From Spirochaetae bacterium HGW-Spirochaetae-7 (GTDB lineage Bacteria > Spirochaetota > Spirochaetia > Treponematales > UBA12059), in the NCBI GenBank assembly GCA_002839245.1, contig PGXR01000064.1, positions 1-21,224 of the forward strand: a stretch of DNA of 21,224 nt. The letters run 5' to 3'. Numbering within the stretch: position 1 is the first letter of the stretch; every line of letters starts with the position of its first letter. The notes below the pieces were generated by a model. It was not told where the DNA came from, ran no database searches, and saw nothing but the letters and a program-made list of their open reading frames with translations. A program made the translations under genes and the position numbers. This document shows positions 1-7,215 of the stretch, one piece after another.

Positions 1-71
1 GAACACGGAAGTTAAGCTCTCTAACGCCGATGGTACTGCCTTCGTGGTGGGAGAGTAGGTCGTCGCCGGGC
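1..71 (+). rRNA. rrf: 5S ribosomal RNA, 3' part (5' end outside window)
   Basis: The first ~71 bases match the 3' two thirds of bacterial 5S rRNA. The conserved GAACACGGAAGTTAAGC stretch starts at base 1. The GGTACTGC segment and the GGGAGAGTAGGTC segment follow, and a GC-rich 3' strand of the terminal helix ends near 70-71. The first ~45 bases of the molecule lie outside the window. An rRNA operon therefore probably extends to the left. The exact 3' end is inferred from the T-run that follows. Confidence 0.93.
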
Positions 72-80
72 TTTTTTTTA
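60..80 (+). terminator. Probable rRNA operon terminator (T-tract after 5S)
   Basis: Eight consecutive T residues (72-79) directly follow the GC-rich 3' end of 5S. The terminal helix of the rRNA would provide the stem. No separate hairpin is seen between the rRNA and the T-run, so the call rests on the T-tract and its position. Confidence 0.55.
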
Positions 81-458
81 TTCCGGGGCATCTGCTTTGT
101 ACGTCACTGCGTGCCGTTTGCCTTATGGAAGAATATTGTCGTGCGCGCTGGAAGCGCGCTGGGCATCGCGCCCCCGTTTGTGACCCCAGACGCGCCGAAG
201 GCCGTTCAGGTTCACTGCGAAACAGGTGGAATATCCGGTTTTCCCTCTCGGGTTGTTGCCGATACTCCATAATATTCGTACAATTAAATCCCTGACAGGC
301 GTTGTTGAGGCAGACAGCTCGTTTGCCCTGTCCAGACATTTCAAGGACGATGGGGCAAGCCGTTGCATGCAGTTATCATCCGGGGAACATGGCTTAACAG
401 CGGGGAACTTTCTAGTTGACCGGGAACTGAAAGCGGACTGTGGGCGAAAGGGATTGGC
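81..458. other. Long intergenic region between 5S rRNA and zwf
   Basis: About 380 bases carry no credible gene. Open frames exist on both strands: a 78-codon + frame ends at 462, and a long - frame runs into zwf antisense. They lack ribosome sites and family resemblance. The only structured element I can support is a possible promoter at 256-284. No tRNA, riboswitch or repeat array was recognised. Confidence 0.5.
256..284 (+). promoter_or_regulatory. Candidate sigma70-like promoter upstream of zwf
   Basis: A -35-like TTGCCG (256-261) and a -10-like TACAAT (279-284) are separated by 17 bases. This is the best-spaced pair in the gap before zwf and would give a 5' UTR of roughly 165 bases. The -35 box matches consensus at four of six positions, so it is only a candidate. 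Confidence 0.35.
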
Positions 459-1853
459 ATGAGTGATCGTCATTCGGACGCGTTCGTATTTTATGGGGCC
501 ACCGGCGACCTGGCTTTCAAGAAGATATTCCCGGCCCTCCAGAGTATGGTTAAGTCCGGCGTTCTCGACATGCCGGTAGTCGGCGTGGCGAGGAGGGGCT
601 GGAGCCTCGAAAAGCTGCAAGCCCGCGCCCGCGACAGCATAGAGACTCAAGGTGGCGGCGTCGACGCGGTGGCGTTCCCCAAGCTGATGGGCCTGCTCCG
701 CTATGTCGAAGGCGAGTATTCCGATCCCGAGACGTTCCAGTCCTTGCGACGAGCCTTGGGAAACGCGAAAAGCCCTCTTCAGTACATGGCCGTTCCCCAG
801 GAACTCTTCGAGACGGTTTTCAGGCAATTGTACTCGGGTTCATGCGACGCGGGAGGGCGGCTCGTGCTTGAGAAGCCATTCGGGCACGACCTGGCTTCCG
901 CCCGGCACCTCAATGCCTTGATGCACAGTTGCATCAAGGAAGAGGACATTTTCCGCATAGACCACTACCTCGGCAAGGAAGCGGTTCAGAACCTGGTATT
1001 CTTCCGCTTCGCCAACAGCTTCCTCGAGCCAATCTGGAACCGGCGCTACGTCGAAAGCGTCCAGATTACCATGGCCGAAGATTTCGGCGTCAAGGGACGG
1101 GGCAAGTTTTATGACGGTACCGGAGCGATCAGGGATGTAGTTCAGAATCACCTCCTCCAGGTGCTTTCCAACATAGCGATGGAACCGCCACCGCTATCCA
1201 GCGACTCCGAGACGCTCCGTGACGAGAAGGTGAAAGTACTCAAGTCCATAAAGCCACCGAGCCCCTGCGATGTCATCCGAGGACGTTTCAGGGGTTACCT
1301 CGACGAAGTCGGCGTATCTCCCGACTCCAGGACCGAGACCTACGCCGCCCTCCGGCTCGAGGTGGACAACTGGCGTTGGGAAGGCGTTCCTTTCTACATC
1401 AGGGCGGGCAAGTACATGCCCGTCACCCGCACCGAGGTGATCGTAAAGCTTCGGACGCCTCCGCCGGTCTTGCCGGGCTTGGTATTGTCGTCCAACTACG
1501 TACGCTTCCGCCTTAGTCCCGGTACCGTCATAGCGATGGGGGCGTCGGTGCGCGAGCCTGGCTTGTCCCAGCGCGGGCACGACCTAGAGCTTGTAGCCAC
1601 GCATGAACACGAAGGGTCGGACCGCGACCCGTATGCCGAGATCCTGGGAGACGCCATCCGCGGTGAGACCTATCGCTTCGCCCGAATGGACTATGTTGAA
1701 CAGGCCTGGCGCATCGTCGATCCATTGCTAGGCGACGCTCCTTTGCCTGATGATTACGAGGCCGGTTCGTGGGGACCACCCAGCGCTGCTGCAATGGTGC
1801 CTGGCGGATGGTTCGAGCCTCGAAGCGATGGATACGGTTCCCTTGAAGGATGA
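459..1853 (+). CDS. zwf: Glucose-6-phosphate 1-dehydrogenase
   Basis: This cytoplasmic enzyme oxidises glucose 6-phosphate to 6-phosphogluconolactone and makes NADPH, the entry step of the oxidative pentose phosphate pathway. The protein has 464 residues, slightly short of the usual 480-510. Seen in the sequence: an N-terminal nucleotide-binding motif GATGDLAFKK (residues 13-22), EKPFG (138-142), the substrate-site signature RIDHYLGKE (166-174), the VQNH catalytic-histidine region (His231) and RAGKYMP near residue 313. The ATG at 459 is preceded by AAAGGGA at 447-453, a good ribosome site. The gene leads a unit with the potassium transporter genes, starting 9 bases before ktrB. No gnd or pgl lies nearby, so the association with K+ uptake is unusual. 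Identification is secure. Confidence 0.95.
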   Translation: MSDRHSDAFVFYGATGDLAFKKIFPALQSMVKSGVLDMPVVGVARRGWSLEKLQARARDSIETQGGGVDAVAFPKLMGLLRYVEGEYSDPETFQSLRRALGNAKSPLQYMAVPQELFETVFRQLYSGSCDAGGRLVLEKPFGHDLASARHLNALMHSCIKEEDIFRIDHYLGKEAVQNLVFFRFANSFLEPIWNRRYVESVQITMAEDFGVKGRGKFYDGTGAIRDVVQNHLLQVLSNIAMEPPPLSSDSETLRDEKVKVLKSIKPPSPCDVIRGRFRGYLDEVGVSPDSRTETYAALRLEVDNWRWEGVPFYIRAGKYMPVTRTEVIVKLRTPPPVLPGLVLSSNYVRFRLSPGTVIAMGASVREPGLSQRGHDLELVATHEHEGSDRDPYAEILGDAIRGETYRFARMDYVEQAWRIVDPLLGDAPLPDDYEAGSWGPPSAAAMVPGGWFEPRSDGYGSLEG

Positions 1854-1862
1854 TTCCGTGGC

Positions 1863-3203
1863 GTGCTACGATGCCGCCCGATGGGATATAGAATCTCCAG
1901 CGACAAGATCAATATATTTACTTATTTCATTTCGGTGATCGTACTGGGGTCGGCCTTGCTGTCCCTGCCATGCGCATGGACAGGCGAAGCAAGACTTTCG
2001 TACCTCGACGCTTTTTTCACGGCGACGAGCGCAGTGTGCGTGACAGGGCTCATCGTCGTGGACACCGCCATGTTCAGCCGATTCGGGCAGACCGTCATCC
2101 TCCTCCTGATACAGTTCGGCGGACTAGGTATAGTCACTTTCGCGACGCTGTACGTCGCCATCCCGAGGAGCAAGGTTTCGCTCGTCAACAGGGGCATCAT
2201 CAAGGAGATGTACATCGACGAGGTAGAGTCCAATCCGCGGACAATAATCCGTGACATCCTGGCGATGACCATTTCGATCGAGTTCATCGGGTTCATGATC
2301 ATCAGGCATCGGTTCAAGCGCCTGGGTATCGAGCAGTATGATTTCAGCGCTGCCTTCCATGCGATCTCCGCCTTCTGCAATGCCGGATTCTCGACGTTCA
2401 GCGACAGTCTCAATGGTTTCGTCGGCGATTGGGTTATCAACCTTGCGTTCATTATGCTGATCGTCCTTGGCGGACTTGGATTCGTGGTCGTTCAGGACGT
2501 AAGCCGGGTATTCATGCGGACGAAACGCAAGCTGAGCTACCACGCGAAGACAGTGCTGGCGATGACCGGAATACTGATCCTCGCCGGCATGGCGATCTTC
2601 TATATGCTCGAATACGACAAGGCGTATTCCGCCATGAGCGTGCCGGAGAAGCTGCTCGCGGCCTTGTTCCAGTCGGTTACGCCAAGGACGGCCGGTTTCG
2701 ATACCGTTCCCCAGTCGGCGCTCAGCCTGCCTTCTGTCGCTTTGGTCATTTTTCTCATGTTCACCGGCGGATCGCCAGGTTCGACGGCAGGCGGCGTAAA
2801 GACAACGACCATCTTCATGGCAATCGCCTCGGCATTCAGGGGCTACGAGGAGGATGGCTCGATAGTTTACAGGGGCGGAGCGCTTTCGGCGGCTTCAGTC
2901 GCCAAAACCCTTTCGGTGCTGGCCAGGGCCATCATCATCATCGGCCTTTCCCTGCTCTTGCTCCTGGCGATTGAAGGCGGCAAATTCTCGTTCGGGGAAA
3001 TATTTTTCGAAGTTGTTTCCGCTTTCGGCACCGTCGGTCTGTCCCGCGGCGTGACCGCGGACCTGGGGGCGGTTTCCAAGCTAGTCGTGATAGCGACGAT
3101 GTTCATGGGCAGGGTGGGGTTGTTTGCTATGGCGATTAACCGGGGTTCCGACAGGGTGGAGCGTTTCGCTGAATTCCCGCGCGAGAGCCTTTTGATAGGC
3201 TAG
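1863..3203 (+). CDS. ktrB: Potassium uptake channel subunit, KtrB/TrkH family
   Basis: This is an integral membrane, K+-translocating subunit of a Ktr/Trk system. It shows the four-fold membrane-pore-membrane layout of the family. The four selectivity-filter loops are visible as SAVCVTGL, SAFCNAGF, SVTPRTAGF and SAFGTVGLS. A glycine-rich gating segment (TGGSPGSTAGG) follows the third pore. The length (446 residues from GTG 1863) is normal for KtrB and shorter than TrkH. The start is uncertain. GTG 1863 has AAGGA at 1846-1850, 12 bases upstream. ATG 1881 lacks a ribosome site but gives the more typical N-terminus (MGYRISSDK). The gene begins 9 bases after zwf, and its stop overlaps the ktrA ribosome site, so co-transcription and translational coupling are likely. 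The partner is the RCK protein encoded next. Confidence 0.93.
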   Translation: MLRCRPMGYRISSDKINIFTYFISVIVLGSALLSLPCAWTGEARLSYLDAFFTATSAVCVTGLIVVDTAMFSRFGQTVILLLIQFGGLGIVTFATLYVAIPRSKVSLVNRGIIKEMYIDEVESNPRTIIRDILAMTISIEFIGFMIIRHRFKRLGIEQYDFSAAFHAISAFCNAGFSTFSDSLNGFVGDWVINLAFIMLIVLGGLGFVVVQDVSRVFMRTKRKLSYHAKTVLAMTGILILAGMAIFYMLEYDKAYSAMSVPEKLLAALFQSVTPRTAGFDTVPQSALSLPSVALVIFLMFTGGSPGSTAGGVKTTTIFMAIASAFRGYEEDGSIVYRGGALSAASVAKTLSVLARAIIIIGLSLLLLLAIEGGKFSFGEIFFEVVSAFGTVGLSRGVTADLGAVSKLVVIATMFMGRVGLFAMAINRGSDRVERFAEFPRESLLIG

Positions 3204-3214
3204 GAGGATAGACC

Positions 3215-3967
3215 ATGGGCAGGCAATACGTGATCGTCGGGCTTGGCAGCTTTGGGGTACGAGTCCTTGAAAAGCTGTCAGAGGCGACCGACCAGATCAT
3301 CATCATCGACAAGGACAAGGCAATAATCGAGAAATACAAGGACCTCGCCTCCAAGTCGTTCATTGCGGACGCCCTGAACAAGCAGGCCCTGTCACGGATA
3401 ATCCCCGAGGCGATAGACGTGGCCATCGTCGATGTCGGCGACAACATCGAGGTTGCCGTCATCGTCACGAACGCTCTCAAGAAAATCGGCGCGGGCAAGA
3501 TCATCGTCCGCGCGGAGACCGAAGAGCGTGGTGAGATACTCGAGATTGTCGGGGCGACGATGATAGTCTACCCTGCCAAGGAAGCTGCCACCAAAATCGT
3601 ACCCATGCTCGTTTCTAGTTCCCTGTTCTCGTTCATGGCGATAAGCCCGAGCCTGGTCCTGGCGGAGATACGGGCACCGGAACGGTACGTCGGTTCGACG
3701 CTGGTCGAGGCCAATTTCAGGCAGTCGAAGGGGATCAACGTCGTCGCCATCCGGAAGGAAGAAGGGGACGAATATGAGTACTTCGATCCCCGCTACCGCT
3801 TGCTGGCCGACGACGTCATGCTATGCGCTGGATCCGAGAAGGATGTCACCGCCTTTACCGGCGTTCGCATCACTGCCCGCAAGAACGTGATCGGCGAGAT
3901 GCTCCGGGGGATATTCGGGAAGCCGAGACCAATAGGCGACAAGGTAGAACCGGTGAAGATTGAATGA
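3215..3967 (+). CDS. ktrA: Potassium uptake regulatory RCK protein, KtrA/TrkA family
   Basis: This cytoplasmic regulatory subunit should form a ring beneath KtrB and gate K+ flow in response to bound nucleotides. The 250-residue protein begins with an RCK_N Rossmann fold: VIVGLGSFG at residues 6-14, with acidic residues at the end of the second strand (IIIIDKD, 28-34). An RCK_C (TrkA_C) domain covers roughly residues 135-220. One RCK unit rather than two fits KtrA better than enteric TrkA. The last ~30 residues form a basic tail beyond the usual ~220. The ATG at 3215 follows a strong AGGAGG at 3202-3207 that overlaps the ktrB stop codon. The 3' end overlaps the next gene by ATGA. Confidence 0.93.
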   Translation: MGRQYVIVGLGSFGVRVLEKLSEATDQIIIIDKDKAIIEKYKDLASKSFIADALNKQALSRIIPEAIDVAIVDVGDNIEVAVIVTNALKKIGAGKIIVRAETEERGEILEIVGATMIVYPAKEAATKIVPMLVSSSLFSFMAISPSLVLAEIRAPERYVGSTLVEANFRQSKGINVVAIRKEEGDEYEYFDPRYRLLADDVMLCAGSEKDVTAFTGVRITARKNVIGEMLRGIFGKPRPIGDKVEPVKIE

Positions 3968-4635
3968 GCGACGCACCGTCGCGGCAGGCTGAAATCGCCG
4001 GAGGCGCCATCGTTCTGATAGGCGCGTATATAGCTGCCCAGATGCTTTCAGACATCGGCAGCCTCAAGATAGCCACAGTAGCCGGTTGGGCAGTGGATGC
4101 CGGTACGTTCGTGTATCCCGTCACCTTCACGATCCGCGACATGATCCACAAGAGGCTCGGGAAAAAGGCCGCCCGCACGACGATACTGCTTGCAGCTGCC
4201 GTCAATGTCGTCATGGCGCTCTATTTCTGGCTAGTCAGCGTCCTGCCTCCCGATGCCGCCTGGACCGCATGGGAAGGCGCTTCGGTGACGATGAACGACG
4301 CCTTTGCGCGTGTGCTGACGCCTGCGTGGACCATAGTGTTGGCAAGCATCATCGCGGAAGTCCTCAGCGAACTGATCGACACGGAGGTATACCATCTGTG
4401 GACGACCAGGGTGACGACCCGCTTCCAGTGGATGCGGGTCCTTGCATCCAACGCTGCCAGCGTCCCGGTCGACAGCCTGGTATTCTCGTGGCTCGCTTTT
4501 GGCGTCGGTTTCGGCATGCCATCCGCCGAAGTGTGGCAGATATTCTGGTTCAACGTTATCGTCAAGGGTATCGTCACTCTGGCTAGCCTGCCGGCGATCT
4601 ACCTGGTCCGGGACAATCCGGACGCCCGGCAATAG
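3964..4635 (+). CDS. Queuosine precursor transporter, YhhQ/VUT family
   Basis: This predicted inner-membrane protein has 223 residues and about six hydrophobic segments. Family features seen are an aromatic-Pro motif followed by a conserved Asp and basic loop (YPVTFTIRDMIHKRLGKKAAR), an acidic segment in a membrane helix (AEVLSELIDTEVYH), and SNAASVPVDS before the last helices. These match the VUT_1/YhhQ family, whose characterised members import queuosine precursors such as preQ0/preQ1 for tRNA modification. The exact substrate here is inferred. The start ATG overlaps the ktrA stop (ATGA, 3964-3967), implying translational coupling to the K+ uptake genes. It converges on hicB with a 52-base gap in which I see no good terminator. 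Confidence 0.85.
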   Translation: MSDAPSRQAEIAGGAIVLIGAYIAAQMLSDIGSLKIATVAGWAVDAGTFVYPVTFTIRDMIHKRLGKKAARTTILLAAAVNVVMALYFWLVSVLPPDAAWTAWEGASVTMNDAFARVLTPAWTIVLASIIAEVLSELIDTEVYHLWTTRVTTRFQWMRVLASNAASVPVDSLVFSWLAFGVGFGMPSAEVWQIFWFNVIVKGIVTLASLPAIYLVRDNPDARQ

Positions 4636-4687
4636 GCATACCGCCAGCTGGTAGCGGGACATGCGACATGGCATTGCGTACTTTCGA

Positions 4688-5107
4688 TCAGATTGCCACC
4701 AACTCCATCCCGAAAACCTTTTCGAGCTTCTTGAGGGTCTTGAGGGTGGGATTGGATGTACCCGGATTTTCGAGCTTCTGGTAGACTTGGTACTTGACGC
4801 CGAGCTTGTCGGCTGCCTCGGTCAGGGTCATGCCGGAATCCTTTCTTCTCGCGCGAAGCCACAAGGCAAAAGCGACTCCGGGTCGTGGTTCGATCAATAC
4901 TGTGCCTGCGCGAGTCGACGGCTTCGGCAAAACCAGTTTGCGATCCATGATTGATTCAAGGTATAACGACAAAGCATCGCTGGCCATCAGTAGCGCTTCG
5001 TCACGAGTTTTGCCAAAGGTGATGCATCCGGGCAAATCGGGAAAATCTACGTTGTGTACCTTGTCCGCCTGGTCGTAAGCAATGACTGCCGGGTAAGCAA
5101 TTCTCAT
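4688..5107 (-). CDS. hicB: HicB family antitoxin with C-terminal helix-turn-helix
   Basis: This is the predicted antitoxin and autorepressor of a type II HicAB module. The 139-residue product begins with the HicB partial RNase-H-like fold: a short beta-strand start, then DFPDLPGCITFGKTRDEAL (residues 21-39). A Xre-like helix-turn-helix follows at about residues 83-135 (LRARRKDSGMTLTEAADKLG, then YQKLENPGTSNPT). The ATG at 5107 is chosen over longer frames because AAGGAGG lies just upstream and the start overlaps the hicA stop as ATGA. Longer in-frame extension would run through hicA in another frame. The HTH suggests the protein binds the inverted repeat upstream of hicA. The toxin-first order is typical of hicAB. 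Confidence 0.9.
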   Translation of the reverse strand: MRIAYPAVIAYDQADKVHNVDFPDLPGCITFGKTRDEALLMASDALSLYLESIMDRKLVLPKPSTRAGTVLIEPRPGVAFALWLRARRKDSGMTLTEAADKLGVKYQVYQKLENPGTSNPTLKTLKKLEKVFGMELVAI

Positions 5108-5283
5108 GATAGACCTGCCTCCTTGAGCAGCCTGCGCAACAGTCCATTCGGGAGATCGTGATTGGCATGGACTGGCACCGATAGCGTCATGTCGCCGTAC
5201 TTCAGGATGTGGTGACTCGAAGAAATGCGATCCAGCTCCCAACCATGTTTTTCCAAAAGCTTCACCAGTTGTTTTCCGCTCAC
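5104..5283 (-). CDS. hicA: HicA family mRNA interferase toxin
   Basis: This is a small predicted toxin (59 residues) with a double-stranded-RNA-binding-like fold that cleaves mRNA during translation. The translation starts MSGKQLVKLLEKHGWELDRI. It carries the family's Ser-His-His signature at residues 23-25 (catalytic His24, usually preceded by Gly-Ser, here Ser-Ser), then VPVHANHDLPNGLLRRLLKEAGL, which matches the conserved C-terminal half of HicA. The start is GTG at 5283-5281. An in-frame TAA three codons upstream rules out a longer form. No Shine-Dalgarno is visible, and the predicted promoter lies immediately before the GTG. The stop overlaps the hicB start by ATGA. All expected family residues are present, so it looks functional. 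Confidence 0.9.
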   Translation of the reverse strand: MSGKQLVKLLEKHGWELDRISSSHHILKYGDMTLSVPVHANHDLPNGLLRRLLKEAGLS

Positions 5284-5286
5284 AAT

Positions 5287-5315
5287 ATATTACACCATCT
5301 AGGATGTAAAATCAA
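5287..5315 (-). promoter_or_regulatory. Predicted hicAB promoter abutting the hicA start codon
   Basis: Read on the minus strand, TTGATT (5315-5310) and TAATAT (5292-5287) are separated by exactly 17 bases. The initiation point expected about 7 bases past the -10 falls at or inside the GTG start codon (5283-5281). That would make the mRNA leaderless or nearly so. An alternative pair (TTTACA/TATATT, 15-base spacer) is weaker. Confidence 0.5.
5290..5309. promoter_or_regulatory. Imperfect inverted repeat, candidate HicB operator
   Basis: TTACA at 5290-5294 and TGTAA at 5305-5309 are perfect inverted arms. Additional symmetric positions lie inside the 10-base centre (C7/G14 and T9/A12 of the 20-mer). 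The repeat fills the spacer and overlaps the -10 of the predicted hicAB promoter, as expected for autorepression by the HTH-containing HicB. Binding is inferred. Confidence 0.45.
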
Positions 5316-5336
5316 TTCATCTCCTTCTGCTTCTTT

Positions 5337-6035
5337 TCACAGCTTCGGTCCTTCCATCAGCCCCGACTCGACCATGCTCAGGTACGATTCGTCGGAGAAT
5401 ATCAGGTGGTCGAGGAGCGGTATGCCCAGGATTTCGCCTGCCGACCGCAGGCGGTCGGTTATCTCCTTGTCTTCGGGCGAGGGGACGAGGCGGCCGCTCG
5501 GATGGTTGTGGGCGATGAATATGGCGCAGGCGCGGTCGGCGACGGCTTCCGAGAATATTTCACGGGGATGGACTATTGTCCTGTTGACGAGCCCGACGGT
5601 CACGACTCGAACCGCTATCACGTCGTGCGCTCCGTTGAGGGTGCAGCACAGGAAGCGCTCCTGCTTGTGGTCGTCGAAGTGCCTCACGAGTTGCCAGGCG
5701 TCCTCCGGGCAACTGACGCGGCGCTCCCTGACGCCGAAGAAGCGCCTGCCCAACTCCAGCGCGGCGACGATCCTGCAGGCCCTCGCGTGGCCCAAGCCCG
5801 GAACCCTGGCAAGTTCCCCGACCTCGGGGACGCCAGAACTGAAGTCGCAGGTCGACAGGACCTCCGCGGAAAGGACGCGGACCTCCTTGCTGCGCGAGCC
5901 GGTGCCCAGGATGGCGGCGACCAGCTCGAAGTCGGCGACCGCCGGCGTCCCCGATCGCGTCAGCCGCTCCCGTATGTCCGGCGACCCGTCCCAGCTCCCG
6001 GCCAGCCTCTCGTATATCGCATCGCGGGTGTTCAT
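5337..6035 (-). CDS. radC: RadC family JAB/MPN domain protein
   Basis: The 232-residue protein has an N-terminal helix-hairpin-helix region (LARVPGLGHARACRIVAALELGRR, about residues 75-98). A C-terminal JAB/MPN metal-binding domain carries the JAMM-like motif HNHPSG (His176, His178) followed by Ser186 and Asp189. These are the RadC hallmarks. The historical link to DNA repair is doubtful and the true reaction of RadC proteins is not settled, so only the family is asserted. The ATG at 6035 has GGGAGG six bases upstream on its strand. The gene is divergent from the rubrerythrin operon. It lies upstream of hicAB on the same strand, with about 53 bases between the radC stop and the hicA start. 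No terminator was recognised after it. Confidence 0.93.
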   Translation of the reverse strand: MNTRDAIYERLAGSWDGSPDIRERLTRSGTPAVADFELVAAILGTGSRSKEVRVLSAEVLSTCDFSSGVPEVGELARVPGLGHARACRIVAALELGRRFFGVRERRVSCPEDAWQLVRHFDDHKQERFLCCTLNGAHDVIAVRVVTVGLVNRTIVHPREIFSEAVADRACAIFIAHNHPSGRLVPSPEDKEITDRLRSAGEILGIPLLDHLIFSDESYLSMVESGLMEGPKL

Positions 6036-6121
6036 CGGCGCCTCCCTATGGCCTACGCGGGCCGGAGCCTCGCCGCTTTCGTCCTTGGAGTTGCCATCGC
6101 GATTTCTTTTGCCATGGTCGT

Positions 6122-6150
6122 TTGCTTCGTTATTGGATTTAGGCTATACT
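6122..6150 (+). promoter_or_regulatory. Promoter of the rubrerythrin operon
   Basis: TTGCTT (6122-6127), a 17-base spacer and TATACT (6145-6150) form a well-spaced sigma70-like promoter. Initiation near 6157 would give a 5' UTR of about 75 bases. No convincing PerR-type box was found around it. Confidence 0.6.
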
Positions 6151-6189
6151 TCTTGAGGCATCCCGGACCTGCTATCAGGGGGTTCGGGC

Positions 6190-6217
6190 ACGACGCGTTC
6201 CAGCGTCGTATCACGAC
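6190..6217 (+). promoter_or_regulatory. Alternative hairpins in the rubrerythrin 5' UTR
   Basis: ACGACGC (6190-6196) and GCGTCGT (6203-6209) are perfect 7-base inverted arms with a 6-base loop. The second arm can instead pair with ACGAC at 6213-6217 across a 3-base loop (GTCGT 6205-6209). The two folds are mutually exclusive and end just before the AGGAG ribosome site (6223-6227). This could be a DNA operator, an mRNA stability element or a translational control. No function is established. Confidence 0.4.
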
Positions 6218-6232
6218 TGAAGAGGAGAAGGC

Positions 6233-6808
6233 ATGAAGAGCATTAAGGGTACCAAGACCGAAAAGAACCTGATGGCGGCCTTCGCCGGCGAGTCTCAGGC
6301 GAGAAACCGCTACACCTATTTCGCGAGCAAAGCGCGCGATGAGGGATACATCCAGATCGCGGCGATATTCGAAGAGACATCGAACCAGGAGAAGGAGCAC
6401 GCGAAGCGGCTGTTCAAGTTCATGGAAGGCGGCACCATCACCATTACCGGCACTTTCCCTGCCGGTCCGGTGGGAACGACTTCCGAGAACCTGCTCGAGG
6501 CGGCAGGCGGCGAGAACTACGAGTGGAAAGAGATGTATCCAGGCTTTGCCAAGATTGCGAAGGAAGAAGGCCTCGACGCCATCGCTACCGTTTTCGAAGC
6601 CATTGCCGTAGCCGAGAAGCAGCATGCCAAGCGCTACGAGAATCTCAAGGCGAACATCGACAAGAAGGCCGCCTTCAAGCGCGACAAACCGGTCCTCTGG
6701 CGCTGCATCAACTGCGGTTACATCATCGAGGCAGCCGAGGCTCCCAAGGCCTGTCCGGCCTGCGCGCATCCGCAATCATATTTCGAGCTGCTCGGCGAGA
6801 ATTGGTAA
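6233..6808 (+). CDS. rbr: Rubrerythrin (non-haem diiron peroxidase)
   Basis: This cytoplasmic peroxidase of anaerobes reduces H2O2 with electrons delivered through rubredoxin. The 191-residue protein is full length. The N-terminal ferritin-like four-helix domain has diiron ligands Glu20, Glu53 with His56, Glu94, Glu97 and Glu128 with His131, at or within a residue of the classic rubrerythrin positions. The C-terminal rubredoxin-like domain has Cys158-x2-Cys161 and Cys174-x2-Cys177 for a mononuclear FeS4 centre. The ATG at 6233 follows AGGAG at 6223-6227. It is the first gene of an operon with superoxide reductase and rubredoxin, the usual oxygen-detoxification set of strict anaerobes. A promoter and structured leader lie upstream. 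Confidence 0.97.
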   Translation: MKSIKGTKTEKNLMAAFAGESQARNRYTYFASKARDEGYIQIAAIFEETSNQEKEHAKRLFKFMEGGTITITGTFPAGPVGTTSENLLEAAGGENYEWKEMYPGFAKIAKEEGLDAIATVFEAIAVAEKQHAKRYENLKANIDKKAAFKRDKPVLWRCINCGYIIEAAEAPKACPACAHPQSYFELLGENW

Positions 6809-6815
6809 GGGGGGC

Positions 6816-7199
6816 ATGATGACGAAGATTTCCCAGGTCTACAAGTGCGAACTGTGCGGCAATATCGTCGAGGTACTGCACTCGGGCGACGGCGAGCTTG
6901 TCTGCTGCGGCCAGCCGATGAAGCTGCTCGCCGAGAATACCACCGATGCCGCGAAAGAAAAGCATGTTCCCGTCATCGAGCGGATTGCCGATGGATGGCG
7001 CGTGACCGTCGGCGCTGTCGCCCATCCGATGGAAGACAAACATTTTATCGAGTGGATAGAGTTGCAGGCGGGTTCTGTATCGTATCGTGCCCAGCTCAAG
7101 CCTGGCGACAAGCCGGAGGCTACCTTCCACGTGACCGCGACGCATGTCACCGCGCGTGAGTACTGCAACCTGCACGGCCTCTGGAAGGCCCAGGCATAG
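6816..7199 (+). CDS. dfx: Desulfoferrodoxin, two-iron superoxide reductase
   Basis: This enzyme reduces superoxide to H2O2 without releasing O2. The N-terminal desulforedoxin-like Fe(Cys)4 site is intact (Cys11, Cys14, Cys30, Cys31). The catalytic centre II has Glu48-Lys49-His50, His70, His76, Cys117 and His120 (motif CNLHGLW), giving the Fe(His)4Cys site of class I (2Fe) enzymes. The product has 127 residues, a normal length. Two adjacent ATG codons (6816 and 6819) are both in frame. The run AAGGGGGG ending at 6814 favours 6819, but either is possible. The gene starts 7 bases after rbr, and its product H2O2 is the substrate of rubrerythrin. Confidence 0.96.
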   Translation: MMTKISQVYKCELCGNIVEVLHSGDGELVCCGQPMKLLAENTTDAAKEKHVPVIERIADGWRVTVGAVAHPMEDKHFIEWIELQAGSVSYRAQLKPGDKPEATFHVTATHVTAREYCNLHGLWKAQA

Positions 7200-7215
7200 G
7201 AAACAAGGAGATACA

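Noticed and set aside
226..462. A 78-codon frame whose stop overlaps the zwf start by ATGA
   Set aside because: It lacks a ribosome site and resembles no family. The overlap is easily produced by the ATGAGT start of zwf, so I treat it as chance.
123..827. A long minus-strand frame antisense to the start of zwf
   Set aside because: It overlaps a certain gene for more than half its length, and its product is typical of antisense readings in GC-rich DNA.
4636..4687. Possible terminator between the queuosine-precursor transporter gene and hicB
   Set aside because: Only a short CCAGCTGG palindrome and a weak CCGC/GCGG pair are present, with no T-run on either strand.
4725..4750. Tandem TCTTGAGGG repeat near the hicB 3' end
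   Set aside because: It simply encodes the repeated Leu-Lys residues of the hicB C-terminal helix. Two copies do not support a repeat element.
6048..6236. A 62-codon frame with a hydrophobic segment upstream of rubrerythrin
   Set aside because: No ribosome site precedes its ATG. It contains the rbr promoter and overlaps the rbr start, so it is probably not translated.
5209..6236. Long plus-strand frames opposite radC
   Set aside because: They are mirror readings of radC in GC-rich sequence, while radC carries intact JAMM and helix-hairpin-helix motifs.
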